A stretch of 64,000 bases of DNA from assembly GCF_030542105.1 (NCBI RefSeq), contig NZ_JAUOFB010000002.1, forward strand, positions 62,001 through 126,000. The letters are read 5' to 3'. Both the position numbers and the translations under genes were made by a program. The notes beneath the pieces were generated by a model. The model saw only the letters and a program-made list of their open reading frames with translations. It made no database searches and was not told the DNA's origin. The stretch is from Hymenobacter sp. BT730. Its GTDB lineage: Bacteria; Bacteroidota; Bacteroidia; Cytophagales; Hymenobacteraceae. Within the stretch, counting starts at the first letter, position 1. Each line of letters starts with the position of its first letter. Shown in pieces: positions 1 to 9,110 of this stretch.

Positions 1-2
1 GC

Positions 3-539
3 ATGGATACGCTGCGCTATGCATATCCCTGGCTTACTTCCGGGGTGCTGATTATTACCTTTTTTGCCTCCATGCCTTTTCTGCTGGCCGCCGGGGTAGT
101 GGTTCCGGCAGCGCTGCTGTGGCGCGGCTACAAGCGGGAGGCCTGGGAGCTACTTTGGGCCATAGTGGGCGGCTCCATCCTGAACCAGCTGCTCAAAATC
201 CATTATGAGCGGCTCCGGCCCGATACGGCGCTACTGCCGCAAGCCGGCCTGAGCTTTCCCAGCGGCCACGCCATGATTGGCATGACGCTGTATGGCTGCG
301 TGGCCTGGCTGCTTTGGCGGCATGGTCACCACCCCGCCTGGGCAGCAGCCCTCTTGCTCTGGACGGTACTGATTGGCCTTTCCCGCATATACCTGCACGT
401 GCACTATGCCACCGATGTGGTAGCTGGTTTTGCCGCGGGTTTGGTCTGGCTGATTCTGCTGCGCTTTGCCCTGCACCTGTGGGAGCGTATCGTAGGCGTC
501 ACCATCCAGGATGATGTAGAAGTGCTGAAGGAGCAATAA
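3..539 (+). CDS. PAP2-family phosphatase, probably 5'-truncated
   Basis: Integral-membrane phosphatase of the PAP2 superfamily, which removes phosphate from lipid phosphates such as phosphatidate or undecaprenyl pyrophosphate. The three PAP2 signature motifs are present: KIHYERLRPD, the PSGHA block, and SRIYLHVHYATD with the catalytic His. Four or five hydrophobic segments surround them. The first ATG lies two bases from the window edge and the usual N-terminal helix is short, so the true start may lie outside the window. The substrate cannot be told from sequence. A bidirectional hairpin terminator follows the stop codon. Confidence 0.9.
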   Translation: MDTLRYAYPWLTSGVLIITFFASMPFLLAAGVVVPAALLWRGYKREAWELLWAIVGGSILNQLLKIHYERLRPDTALLPQAGLSFPSGHAMIGMTLYGCVAWLLWRHGHHPAWAAALLLWTVLIGLSRIYLHVHYATDVVAGFAAGLVWLILLRFALHLWERIVGVTIQDDVEVLKEQ

Positions 540-582
540 AAGCTCTGACGAGGCGTATGCAGCAAAGCCTCGCTTTAATAAA

Positions 583-618
583 AAAGCCCCTGACGTCAGA
601 ACCGACATCAGGGGCTTT
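583..618. terminator. Bidirectional hairpin terminator
   Basis: An inverted repeat pairs AGCCCCTGACGTC (585-597) with GACATCAGGGGCT (604-616), with one wobble. An A-run flanks the left and a T-run the right. It lies between the convergent PAP2 and GAF genes and can serve both. Confidence 0.85.
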
Positions 619-640
619 CTATGGAGGCTGGTTCGGTGAA

Positions 641-2971
641 TTATAGCTTCACTTTTACCCGCAGCGCCAGCAGGCCTTTCACGCCCTGCAACTCTTCCAG
701 TTCCAGTTCTTCCACCTCCTGTTCCAGCAGGTTGCGGTCCTGGAGGTAGTCAATGTATTCCATGTATTCGGTGGCTTCCCGCGCCTGGGTGTACACCAGG
801 GCCAGTTGGCCAGGCTGCGTCAGCCGCTCACCAGTACCCAGAATGGTGGCTTTGTCGATGCGCTTTTTGATGATTTCGTAGCGGATATTGTAGGTGCCGT
901 CCACATCAAACTGGCGCTCATCCTGCCGGAAGCGAATACTCAGTGGCTGGCTGTGTACCAGTACCAGCTGGGTAGTTTCCAGCGGCATGGGCAATTCATT
1001 CTTCAGGGCAGCAGTGCGGCGCGTTATTTCCACCATGGTCAGGAGCTGCCATAGGCGAAGGTTTTTCAGGAAAATCAGGTCGAAGGGCTTGTTCTCCACC
1101 AGTGCTCCGCCTACATAAATGTTGTACTCCACGCCATCCGTTTTAAAGCGCTGAAAGTAGTGGGGGAACATCTGCTGAGCCTTCTCTTCCTCTTCATCCA
1201 GATAGTCGCTGACCGCATCATTCAGGCGGGTTACGCTCTGCTCAAAGGCCTTGCGCCGCTTGTAGAGAATGCCCAGATCGGGGTCTATATTATCCCAGTA
1301 TTCGGTAAGGATGGTGCGCAACTCGGGCGTATTGGTACCCAGGTATTCAAATAAGGGCTCCACCTCCGTCTTTATCGACTCCAGAATATTGACTTCATCC
1401 CCCGTGATAATGCCCTGGCGCAGGCGGCGCAGGTTTTTATTAACGTAGAACTTCAGTTCGTCCAGGATGGGCAGGGCCTGAAACTCAGAGGCCTTTTTGA
1501 GCACCTTATTCGCCAGCGACAAATGTTCAATCAGGTCGCCCTGAATGGCCTCGTTCCGGGCCGTGCTGCTGCCCCGGATATCAGAAGAGCCATGCAGCGG
1601 ATACACTTCGTGGAACACAATGGGCTCCATTTCGGCGTTTTTGTTGCCGTCTTCTATTTTTTCCAGCAGGTTCAGGGCAGCATCGGTAAAGCGCCATTCC
1701 ATGGTAGGGTGAATAGCCGTAAACTTCTCTTTGATGATGGCCTGCACCCGGGTCTGAATATCCTCGGCATTGCGCTTCACCGCCACGGCGAACAGAGGAA
1801 TAAAGGGCGTCACCTTTTCCAGGCTGAACTCGTCCAGGTCGCCCACGTTGGGGGAGCCCAACTCCAGCAAGCCTACCGTGTCGTCGCCGTAGGGGAGCAG
1901 GGCCAGAATAGCGCTGCGGATGCCAATACCCAGAATCTGCTGGCGCAGGTCCTCGGGAATATCGGCGGTTTCCACGTTTTCCAGTACCACCGGCTGCCGC
2001 TCCAACATCAGGCGGGCATAAATCTGCCGGAAACCGGAACTGACTTCCTGGTTTTGCAGCTGTTTGGTGAGGAAGCTGTGGTTGATTTTGCGTCCAAAAT
2101 CGACAAAAGCCCGCTTTTTCTCATCGTAAGCAGCAATACCCAACTGCAGGAAGGGTCGCCCGAACAATACGCGCAGCTTTTCCTGAATCTGTTCCAGGCG
2201 GTCAGAGGCCTGCAGTACGTCGCGCTCCAGCAGGTCATACTTCAACTCAGAGAGAATTTCCTGGTCCGTTACATCCACCAGATGCACAATATTGAAGCCA
2301 TGCAGCTCAAAAAGCTCCGGCGGCAATGTCTCTTTCCAGATATCCAGGCGGTGCAGGTTATGGCCCAGGTTTTCAATCTGTTCGGGCGTAAGCTTCGGCG
2401 CTTCTCCCTTCACCCGCACCTCAATAAATAAAGAGTTAAACTCCACGCCATAGTGCCGGTACAGGCCAATGCTGTAGTCGGGCACGGTAAAGATAACCGT
2501 GCTGTTCAGCGGTAGCTTCACGCCATATACCTTTTCCAGAATGAGCAGGTAGGCCACCCGCGTCATGTATACCTCCATGGTGGCCGCATCAATGTTCAGC
2601 GGCTGTTTTACCGTGTGGTTGGGATTAAGAAGTACTTCGGCGAAGCGGGGCGAGTGGTAAAAGCTAAACCGAGCGAAAGGCGGCGTGGCCCCGCTGATAT
2701 CCGTTTGAAAGGAAGCAGGGGGGAACACGGCCAGCATCAGGGTTTCTACCAGGTCACAGCCGCATTCCAGGGCCGTCATGTCGGTAATAGAGCCCCGGCT
2801 CCAGGTAGCTTCCTGCACCTGCTCAATAATAGCCTGGGCCAGGGCAGCAGTGCCTTTATTGGAATCATTTACCCGCTCCTGCCAATAGGCAATCAGGGGC
2901 TCCAGGCTGAGCGAGGTAGCAAACGGAAATATCCCGGTAGAGGCCGGGCGTTCTAAGGTCTTAAGCTGCAT
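641..2971 (-). CDS. Large GAF-domain protein of unknown role
   Basis: Cytoplasmic protein of 776 residues with no signal peptide or membrane helix. Around residues 245-400 it has a GAF-like sensor fold: LEQIQEKLRVLFGRPF, then IRSAILALLPYGDDTVGLLELGS. The flanking regions contain a DIRGSS block followed by a long helical region and match no domain I can name; no kinase, cyclase or DNA-binding motif is visible. Proteins of this size with a central GAF domain occur in other Bacteroidota, but I know of no assigned function. The ATG is clear and no in-frame extension is needed. Upstream, a TATCTTCA box and a GCAGGCC/GGCCTGC hairpin (2989-3007) may form its promoter and leader. It could be a signalling scaffold; that is a guess. 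Confidence 0.8.
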   Translation of the reverse strand: MQLKTLERPASTGIFPFATSLSLEPLIAYWQERVNDSNKGTAALAQAIIEQVQEATWSRGSITDMTALECGCDLVETLMLAVFPPASFQTDISGATPPFARFSFYHSPRFAEVLLNPNHTVKQPLNIDAATMEVYMTRVAYLLILEKVYGVKLPLNSTVIFTVPDYSIGLYRHYGVEFNSLFIEVRVKGEAPKLTPEQIENLGHNLHRLDIWKETLPPELFELHGFNIVHLVDVTDQEILSELKYDLLERDVLQASDRLEQIQEKLRVLFGRPFLQLGIAAYDEKKRAFVDFGRKINHSFLTKQLQNQEVSSGFRQIYARLMLERQPVVLENVETADIPEDLRQQILGIGIRSAILALLPYGDDTVGLLELGSPNVGDLDEFSLEKVTPFIPLFAVAVKRNAEDIQTRVQAIIKEKFTAIHPTMEWRFTDAALNLLEKIEDGNKNAEMEPIVFHEVYPLHGSSDIRGSSTARNEAIQGDLIEHLSLANKVLKKASEFQALPILDELKFYVNKNLRRLRQGIITGDEVNILESIKTEVEPLFEYLGTNTPELRTILTEYWDNIDPDLGILYKRRKAFEQSVTRLNDAVSDYLDEEEEKAQQMFPHYFQRFKTDGVEYNIYVGGALVENKPFDLIFLKNLRLWQLLTMVEITRRTAALKNELPMPLETTQLVLVHSQPLSIRFRQDERQFDVDGTYNIRYEIIKKRIDKATILGTGERLTQPGQLALVYTQAREATEYMEYIDYLQDRNLLEQEVEELELEELQGVKGLLALRVKVKL

Positions 2972-3052
2972 ATAGGTAGTGTGCGGCCGCAGGCCAACAG
3001 GGCCTGCCGGGGCAGATGAAGATATATACGCAGCCCGGTTCGCCGCGGCTGC

Positions 3053-3607
3053 CTACCGGCTCAGCACTACCGGGACTTCGGTATGGCCGTCAGAAGAAGT
3101 AACATCCCGCGCTACGCCATTTACTAATAGCTTCTTTTTTCGGTTGCGGTAGCAAGTGACACAGCCATCGGCCTCAAAATCCCCCGCAATATCGAGCTCA
3201 GTCAGCTCAAAGCGCAGTTTCTGAGTTGTATTAGGCAGCAATATGGTGTAAGTATAATCCGGTAGCCGACGGGTGCCCTTTCGGACAAAGGGGGCAGCGT
3301 GCTCCAAGAGGATGGCTTCGCCCACGGCGGAGGGCAGCCGAACTATCCGTACCGTATCGGGGGGCACTCGTGCTGTATCAGGAGAAGTGTAGGTTGCTGT
3401 CTTGGGCCGCGTTTTCCTAATTACCACTACGCTGTCTACTTCATGGGCCCGGAAACCCTGGCCGCTTGTAGAATCCTGCAGATTAAAACGCAGGTACAGG
3501 CTGTCGGCATGAGCATCCTGACAATCGACGGCAGAATTGCCGCAGCAGGCTGCTACCAGGAGCATCAGCAGTAAGACAAGAAAAGTAGAGGTAAGGCGGG
3601 AGGTCAT
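3053..3607 (-). CDS. Small hypothetical lipoprotein
   Basis: Starting at the ATG at 3607, the N-terminus MTSRLTSTFLVLLLMLLVAA ends in a Cys lipobox, so the product is probably a lipoprotein. The frame stays open for 33 codons upstream, but that stretch does not look like protein and would bury the signal peptide. The mature part of about 160 residues is beta-rich, with paired cysteines (CVTC) near the C-terminus. It has no recognisable family. It lies just downstream of the T9SS-sorted protein gene on the same strand, with about 110 bp between, so co-transcription is possible. Confidence 0.7.
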   Translation of the reverse strand: MTSRLTSTFLVLLLMLLVAACCGNSAVDCQDAHADSLYLRFNLQDSTSGQGFRAHEVDSVVVIRKTRPKTATYTSPDTARVPPDTVRIVRLPSAVGEAILLEHAAPFVRKGTRRLPDYTYTILLPNTTQKLRFELTELDIAGDFEADGCVTCYRNRKKKLLVNGVARDVTSSDGHTEVPVVLSR

Positions 3608-3717
3608 CGGTGGTAAAGATAAGGATATGCGCCTGCCCCGTATGTACCCAACCTTTATAACCAGCAGTGCCGGCCCTTTACAGAGCCGGCACTGACAGTA
3701 CACCACTTAATTAAGAG

Positions 3718-4608
3718 TTATTGCTTCACGAAGCGCTTGGTTTCTACCCCACTGCGTGTGGTTATCTTAAAGAAATAAGTGCCCCGCGCCAAGTCTTCCA
3801 CATTCACTTCCTGGGAATAGGCACCTTTGTCCTGTTTCTGATTGACTACAGTGCGCAACGTACTGCCGCGGCCATCTAACAGCTCCACAGTCACGGGGCC
3901 TGCTTTCTTGACATCGTAGGTCAACTGGCTGGTAGCAGCTACCGGGTTTGGATATACGGCGGTCTGGCCTGCCTCAGGCTGCTTCTGGGTGCGGCGAGTA
4001 TGCGCGGGGGCATTGGGGTCGAGGAGTAGGAAGGAAACCGGGTTGAAGTACCGGCGCAGACCCTGGTGCTTACGGGTAGCCGGGGCGGACTGTCCTTGCG
4101 GAGCGGCTGCTGGATATTTGGCCCGGATTGCCTGTAAATCAGTTTGCCACTGGGCTTGCTGCGGCTGCACTTCAGTAGCCAGCTGGGCAATAGCCGCCTG
4201 GTATTTCTGCGCCATTGGCTTTACCTGCTCCATAATGGTACGGCGCTGGGTGCGCAGTACTTTCAGCTGCTCTTTTTGTGCATCGGTTAAGGCTACATGC
4301 TGCCGGGGCTGGTCTTGCGGTGCCGGATTAGCGGTGCGGAAGCTGCGGCGCAACTCCTTCTCCTGCTTTTTCAGGGCCTGCAGTTGGCCCCGGTAGGCAG
4401 TAAGCTGGGTTTTATCGGTGGCCGAAAGCTGGGATTCCAGCTTCTGCCGCTGCTGCCGTACTACGGGCATTACCGATTGCTGCAGGTAGGTGCGCATTTC
4501 CTGGCGCGCCGGCGACTTAGCCAAGGGACGATTCTGGGCCGGAGAGGCAATGGTTATCAGCAGCACAGCTAGCGCTGCTAAAAGTGATGAGAGGGAGAAG
4601 AAACGCAT
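3718..4608 (-). CDS. T9SS-sorted secreted protein with helical CpxP/Spy-like body
   Basis: Secreted protein of 296 residues. It has a signal peptide (MRFFSLSSLLAALAVLLITI, then SPAQ) and a C-terminal type IX secretion sorting domain of about 75 residues, recognisable by VYPNPV, the beta-strands YDVKKAGPVTVELLD and the terminal RGTYFFKITT...KRFVKQ. The domain directs export through the T9SS. Between them lies a charged helical region (residues about 30-165) with two repeats of an L-x6-LKKQEKELRR type pattern, reminiscent of the periplasmic chaperones Spy and CpxP. That resemblance is by pattern only. A strong terminator-like hairpin lies upstream at 4691-4722. Confidence 0.8.
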   Translation of the reverse strand: MRFFSLSSLLAALAVLLITIASPAQNRPLAKSPARQEMRTYLQQSVMPVVRQQRQKLESQLSATDKTQLTAYRGQLQALKKQEKELRRSFRTANPAPQDQPRQHVALTDAQKEQLKVLRTQRRTIMEQVKPMAQKYQAAIAQLATEVQPQQAQWQTDLQAIRAKYPAAAPQGQSAPATRKHQGLRRYFNPVSFLLLDPNAPAHTRRTQKQPEAGQTAVYPNPVAATSQLTYDVKKAGPVTVELLDGRGSTLRTVVNQKQDKGAYSQEVNVEDLARGTYFFKITTRSGVETKRFVKQ

Positions 4609-4690
4609 ACCAAGTAAGGCAAAAGATGAAGTATCTGAATTTGCCCTATAGAGGAACGAAGAGGCCGTAGGTTTAACCAGTAGTCAGAAA

Positions 4691-4722
4691 AAAACCGTTA
4701 CAGATAGCTCTGTAACGGTTTT
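4691..4722. terminator. Hairpin terminator, 13-bp perfect stem
   Basis: AAAACCGTTACAG (4691-4703) pairs perfectly with CTGTAACGGTTTT (4710-4722) across a 6-nt loop, with A and T runs outside. It ends the lipoprotein gene at 4804, which reads leftward. Confidence 0.85.
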
Positions 4723-4803
4723 TATATATAGCAAAGGGCTTATTGGTAAAAACGAAATACACTCATTGGCCTTATATCTAAGTGTAGCTTCACTTCATTG
4801 CTT

Positions 4804-5511
4804 TTATTCCTCATCCGCGCTTTCAGAGGAGGTGGGGCTAGGGGCTGCCGGGGCTGGGTTGTAGAGGGTGCCTGTTACTACGCCTGGGGCATCATCTCCC
4901 AATTGCCCGGCACTCAGAAGGCGGGTGCGCAACATGGTAGCCGCCGTATCCAACTGCGGTTTTATATTGGCCAGTGCACTTTTCAGCGCTTCTGTATCAG
5001 CCAGGCGGGGACCCATGCTCTGCGAATAGCCGTGGTACATGGCCACCTTGATGTTAGAATCGCCGGTGCCTTCATATGTACCCAGCACTTCTCCCTTGGC
5101 ATCTACCACCTGCAGCTGCGCCCGTACATGGGTGCGGAAATACTCCAGGGGCACTCCAAACAGGCTGGGCGTCAGAAAACCTACCATCTGAATTGCATGC
5201 AGCGCTTTGCCATGCCGGGAAGCTTTGGCCTCCAGCACCTGCAGCTTGAGGTAGCCAAATCGGGCGCTGCTATCATTTTTCTCCACTAAATTCTGCGTCG
5301 TTTCGCGCTTGAAAAGCTGCGCCGGATCTTCGGGCAAGGAGCCTTCGGTTTTGTCCATGGGCCCGTTCTCCACCTGCACTTCCATTTCCGGCAATCGGGT
5401 ACTTAATGCTAGTGGCGAAGGCTGATACAGCAGCTGGCTGCCCGAGCGGCATCCGCCCAGCAGCAACGAGGAAGCACTCAAAAGTAGGAGTAGGGGTTGG
5501 GCCAGGCGCAT
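4804..5511 (-). CDS. Hypothetical lipoprotein
   Basis: The N-terminus MRLAQPLLLLLSASSLLLGG followed by Cys is a clear lipoprotein signal. The mature domain of about 190 residues has alternating strands and helices and a terminal Pro/Ser/Glu-rich tail. I do not recognise a named family. Bacteroidota genomes hold many lipoproteins of this size, and the pattern RAQLQVVDAKGEVLGTYEG recalls proteins that bind cell-surface ligands, but no function can be assigned. An AT-rich spacer of about 290 bp lies upstream. Confidence 0.75.
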   Translation of the reverse strand: MRLAQPLLLLLSASSLLLGGCRSGSQLLYQPSPLALSTRLPEMEVQVENGPMDKTEGSLPEDPAQLFKRETTQNLVEKNDSSARFGYLKLQVLEAKASRHGKALHAIQMVGFLTPSLFGVPLEYFRTHVRAQLQVVDAKGEVLGTYEGTGDSNIKVAMYHGYSQSMGPRLADTEALKSALANIKPQLDTAATMLRTRLLSAGQLGDDAPGVVTGTLYNPAPAAPSPTSSESADEE

Positions 5512-5798
5512 AGGGTAGAGCTTACTAGAGGTGGCAAAAAAGATTTCGAAGGTAACACCCTGCTTACCAGTTAGGTACTCTGTAAAATTGTAAAATTTTG
5601 TTATTACATATAACTATTATGATAATTTTATTATTTTAATAAATTACAGCGAAACACTGAGTAATTATATAAAATAAACAAGTTTAGGTTGTGCTGTTTG
5701 CGGGTGTGCTGGGCTTTATAATGCACTAAGTATTGGAAAAATGAAAAGGCCAGCGCCCTCGCAGAGAACACCGGCCTTCTGTATGAGTGGCAAACCGA
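5512..5798. other. AT-rich intergenic spacer
   Basis: No gene is seen. The stretch 5575-5700 is strikingly AT-rich compared with the surrounding DNA and likely holds the promoter of the leftward lipoprotein gene. The right part holds the symporter's terminator hairpin. Confidence 0.6.
5746..5778 (-). terminator. Probable terminator of the symporter gene
   Basis: Arms AAGGCCAGCG (5746-5755) and CACCGGCCTT (5769-5778) pair over 10 bp with two G-U wobbles and are followed by TTTT on the minus strand. Confidence 0.6.
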
Positions 5799-7217
5799 CT
5801 AGCCTGCGTGTTGCACAAGTGAGCTGTCAGCTTCTGCCAGATCGGCTACTGGCTCAGCGTGGTAGTTGTCGATAAACTCACCTTCCCAACGGGCAATAAC
5901 AGCAGTAGCCAGGCAGTTGCCGGTTACGTTTACGGCGGTGCGCGCCATATCCATCAGGGCATCAATACCCAGAATAATAAACACAGGCCAGGCAGGCAGG
6001 TTGAACGAAGCAACGGTGGCCAGCAGAATTACCAGGGAAGCGCGGGGTACGCCGGCCACGCCTTTGCTGGTCAGCATGAGCGTAAACACCATAATCAGCT
6101 GCTGGCCGAACGACAGCTCAATGCCGGCAGCCTGAGCCACGAACACCGCCGCCAAGGACAGATACAGCGTGGTGCCATCCAGGTTAAAGGAATAGCCGGT
6201 AGGCATAACAAAGGCTACCACGCGGCGCGGTACGCCAATACTTTCCATGGCCTCCATGGCCCGGGGCAACGCTGCCTCCGAGGAGGTAGTGGCAAAGGCA
6301 ATACTTACGGGCTCGGCAATGGCCTGCACAAAGCGCTTTACCGGAATGCGGGCTATCAGGGCAATGGGCAGCAGCACCACCAGAATAAACACTACCAGGG
6401 CCCCATACAGGGTCAGCAACAGCTGCAAGGCATTCAGCAGCGGCGCGAAGCCCATTTTGCCTACCGTGTAAGCCATAGCACCACCCACCCCAATAGGAGC
6501 AAAGTACATGACCACATTGGTGAACTTGAACATCACCTCTGAAAGGCTCTCCGACCACTCCAGCATAGGCTTACGGTGCTTCTGATGCACCATAGCCAGG
6601 CCAATGGCGAAAATGATGGCAAATACCACCACCTGCAATACCTGCCCATCGGCTACGGATTTGGCAATATTCTCGGGGAAGATGTGCAGAATAATATCGG
6701 AGGTGCTCTGGTGCACGGCTTCCAGCTTCTCTGAGTCGGCCTGAATAGCGCCTTGGTTGATACCTACCCCTGCTTTGGTCAGGTTAATAGCCGCCAGCCC
6801 GATGAATAGAGCAAAGGTGGTGACCACCTCAAAGTACACCAGGGCTTTCAGGCCCATTTTACCTACCTGCTTGAGGTCGGCGTGGCCAGCAATGCCCACT
6901 ACCAGCGTACCAAATACCAGCGGAGCAATAATGGTTTTTACCAGGCGCAGGAAAACGTCACTCAGTACTTTCAGGCTCATGGCCTGCACTGGGAAATCGT
7001 GGCCAATTTCGGCCCCCACCAGCATGCTCACCACAATCCAGAAAGTAAGAGAGCGGCGCTGGGTAGCATAAGCTGCCAGTGCTAACAGAGCCAGCCAGCG
7101 GGCCGCCAGGGGCACGGCCGGCGCTAACGGCACCACCTGATAGGCGCCGAGCAGCGTGAGCACCGCCGCCACAATAAATAAAACAAGAACAACAGGAGTG
7201 AGGCGGGAAAACTTCAT
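5799..7217 (-). CDS. Dicarboxylate/amino acid:cation symporter (DAACS family)
   Basis: Secondary transporter of 472 residues that imports glutamate, aspartate or C4-dicarboxylates with protons or sodium. It has eight or more hydrophobic segments. Hallmarks are the Ser-rich loop ATTSSEAALPRAM (re-entrant hairpin 1), the NLDGTTLYL segment, re-entrant hairpin 2 at TSKGVAGVPRAS, and DMARTAVNVTGN in the last helix, which carries the substrate-binding Asp and Asn. I use the ATG at 7217 (MKFSRLTPVV); an upstream TTG at 7238 would only add seven residues. Substrate preference (GltP-like or DctA-like) is not decided. Confidence 0.93.
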   Translation of the reverse strand: MKFSRLTPVVLVLFIVAAVLTLLGAYQVVPLAPAVPLAARWLALLALAAYATQRRSLTFWIVVSMLVGAEIGHDFPVQAMSLKVLSDVFLRLVKTIIAPLVFGTLVVGIAGHADLKQVGKMGLKALVYFEVVTTFALFIGLAAINLTKAGVGINQGAIQADSEKLEAVHQSTSDIILHIFPENIAKSVADGQVLQVVVFAIIFAIGLAMVHQKHRKPMLEWSESLSEVMFKFTNVVMYFAPIGVGGAMAYTVGKMGFAPLLNALQLLLTLYGALVVFILVVLLPIALIARIPVKRFVQAIAEPVSIAFATTSSEAALPRAMEAMESIGVPRRVVAFVMPTGYSFNLDGTTLYLSLAAVFVAQAAGIELSFGQQLIMVFTLMLTSKGVAGVPRASLVILLATVASFNLPAWPVFIILGIDALMDMARTAVNVTGNCLATAVIARWEGEFIDNYHAEPVADLAEADSSLVQHAG

Positions 7218-7380
7218 GCGGGCAAGTGAGGGGAACAAACGGGGGGAATGTCAGCAAAGATAGGTTTTTGGTCTTGCTAAGCGTAATGAGGCTTTAGAGG
7301 TCCTGCTAAATGGTTTTCAACCCCCAGCAATTTCCACGTTATTTGAGGCTACATGTGCGGCTCATTTGCCCGCTGCCCCT

Positions 7381-8436
7381 ATGCTTCACTGGTCTCTGCA
7401 TACCCGCACGCTGCCGCTGCGCTATACTTGGAAAATCTCGCGTAATGCCTCCACCGAAAAGGTGAATTTACTGGTGCGTGTAGGGCGGGAGGGAAGCGCC
7501 GGGCCCGTAGGTTGGGGCGAGGCTGCACCCAACGTGCGCTACGGCGAAACACCAGAAAGCCTGCAAACCGATTTTGCCCGTCTGCTTTCAGCCGGCCTGC
7601 AGCATGTAGGCGAGGAGCAGGACTTACAGGAGCTACTGGATGCGCAGCAGCCAGCGCATGCCTTGCGTTTTGCGCTGGAATCAGCCTTTATCCATTATGA
7701 AGCTGCTCGGCGGGGCCAAACGGTAGGAACCTATTTAGGAATAGATGCTGCGCCTGGGGTGGTGCCCACAGCATTTTCGCTGCCGATTATGGAGCCTGAG
7801 GCCGTGCCCGAATTTGTGCGCACCCACGCCGTGGCCCGCTTTCCGTTGCTCAAACTGAAGGTAAATCAGGAAAGCGGCTTGGCACTGCTGAAGGCCCTCA
7901 CAGAATGCCTGCCTGGCCACCCCCTGCTGATTGATGGCAACGAAGCCTGGCAGGAGCCCGATAGTCTGCTGCAGTTTCTGGAGCAGGCCCAGATGCTGCC
8001 AGGCCTGCAGGTGCGCCTGCTGGAGCAGCCCATGCCCGCCGCCTGCATCGAAGGCTACCGCTACCTGCACGCCCGTATTCCCTTCCCGGTGTTTGCCGAT
8101 GAATCGGTAACGGACACCGCAGACTTTGCCGAGGTGGCCCGTCAGTTTCATGGCGTTAATATGAAACTAATGAAGGCCGGCGGATACCGCAACGGCCTTC
8201 ATATTCTGGAGCAAACCCGCGCCCATGGGCTGCAAACGATGCTAGGCTGCATGGTAGAAACGTCCCTGGGCATCTGGTCGGCGCTGCAGGTAAGCCCGCT
8301 GGCACAGATCTGTGACCTGGATGGGTTTCTGATTGTGCGAGACGAGCCGTTTGGCCTGGTGCAGGAAACCGGCGGTCAGCTAACTCCTCAGGCCAAGCTG
8401 CCCGAACTGGATTTAGCTAACCCCACCGTTATTTAA
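7381..8436 (+). CDS. Dipeptide epimerase (enolase superfamily, L-Ala-D/L-Glu epimerase type)
   Basis: Probable L-Ala-D/L-Glu epimerase of peptidoglycan-peptide recycling. It has an N-terminal capping domain and a C-terminal TIM barrel of the muconate-lactonizing subgroup. Catalytic Lys160 sits in KLKVN and Lys262 in NMKLMKAGG. Metal ligands are Asp185 (LIDGNEAW), Glu215 (LLEQP) and Asp240 (VFADES). The late GCMVETSLG block is also typical. The start is the ATG at 7381; an in-frame TTG 15 bp upstream is less likely. The 3' end overlaps the convergent DUF6799-like gene by 8 bp. The exact dipeptide substrate is unknown. Confidence 0.9.
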   Translation: MLHWSLHTRTLPLRYTWKISRNASTEKVNLLVRVGREGSAGPVGWGEAAPNVRYGETPESLQTDFARLLSAGLQHVGEEQDLQELLDAQQPAHALRFALESAFIHYEAARRGQTVGTYLGIDAAPGVVPTAFSLPIMEPEAVPEFVRTHAVARFPLLKLKVNQESGLALLKALTECLPGHPLLIDGNEAWQEPDSLLQFLEQAQMLPGLQVRLLEQPMPAACIEGYRYLHARIPFPVFADESVTDTADFAEVARQFHGVNMKLMKAGGYRNGLHILEQTRAHGLQTMLGCMVETSLGIWSALQVSPLAQICDLDGFLIVRDEPFGLVQETGGQLTPQAKLPELDLANPTVI

Positions 8437-9007
8437 TATTCTTCAGCTGCTCTTCCAGGGCCTGAATCTGCTGATCCAGCTGGGAGGTGTCCGTAGGGCG
8501 CTGCGCATTTGCGCTGAGCAGGCTGATTTTCTGATTTAGTAACTGAATTTTCTGGGCCATCAGATCCATGCGCGTATTCAGAGACGTCAGGCGGGCATCA
8601 AACGTTTCGGGTGAAATAGCAGCACCTTTCTCTACGTAGCGGTCAAACTGCGCATCGGCGGGGGCTTTCTCCCCACGGGCAGCAGCGGCGCTGCCGGGCG
8701 TGGCAAAAACAATTTCTCCCTTGGCGGTTACAAAGTCGCCTTCGCGCAGTGTGGTCATTTTGCCGCCAGGCAGTTCTACAATGCCACTTTTGTAATTGAT
8801 TTTAGTGCCATTGGCCAGGCGAATGTTTTGGGTGAGGCCGGTAGTCTGGTTCCCCTGACGCAGCACTACGGTGCCGTTCTGCATGATATATTGTGCATTG
8901 CCGCTAACGGTTTGTTTAGTTTGCGGCGTGGTTTTGGCTTGCGCCGCTGCGCCCAGAGGCGCCAGCAGGGCAAAGCTTACTAGCAAAGTAGGGAAGAAGC
9001 GTTTCAT
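8429..9007 (-). CDS. Secreted DUF6799-like protein with C-terminal coiled coil
   Basis: The protein has a signal peptide (MKRFFPTLLVSFALLAPLGA, cleavage after AAAQA). Two short repeats follow, of the type YIMQNGTVVLRQG and GIVELPGGKMTTLREGDFVTAKGEI, each a small beta unit as in the DUF6799 family. The last 60 residues predict a coiled coil (ALEEQLKNIK at the end). A role in the periplasm or outer membrane is likely from the signal, but the function is unknown. It converges on and overlaps the epimerase gene by 8 bp. The family name is from memory of the motif and is moderately sure. Confidence 0.75.
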   Translation of the reverse strand: MKRFFPTLLVSFALLAPLGAAAQAKTTPQTKQTVSGNAQYIMQNGTVVLRQGNQTTGLTQNIRLANGTKINYKSGIVELPGGKMTTLREGDFVTAKGEIVFATPGSAAAARGEKAPADAQFDRYVEKGAAISPETFDARLTSLNTRMDLMAQKIQLLNQKISLLSANAQRPTDTSQLDQQIQALEEQLKNIK

Positions 9008-9110
9008 GGGAGTTTTTCTTCGGTGATTTCGGCCTACATACGCAACCCTGCCGGAGAAGGTCGAAGGCAGATGGTCAAACTAATAAATTTCAGAAAGTTG
9101 TGAAACTATG

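Noticed and set aside
1523..2431. Long open frame (302 codons) on the plus strand inside the GAF gene
   Set aside because: It is antisense to a convincing gene; its sequence is rich in Gln/His/Arg as expected of a mirrored frame in GC-rich DNA.
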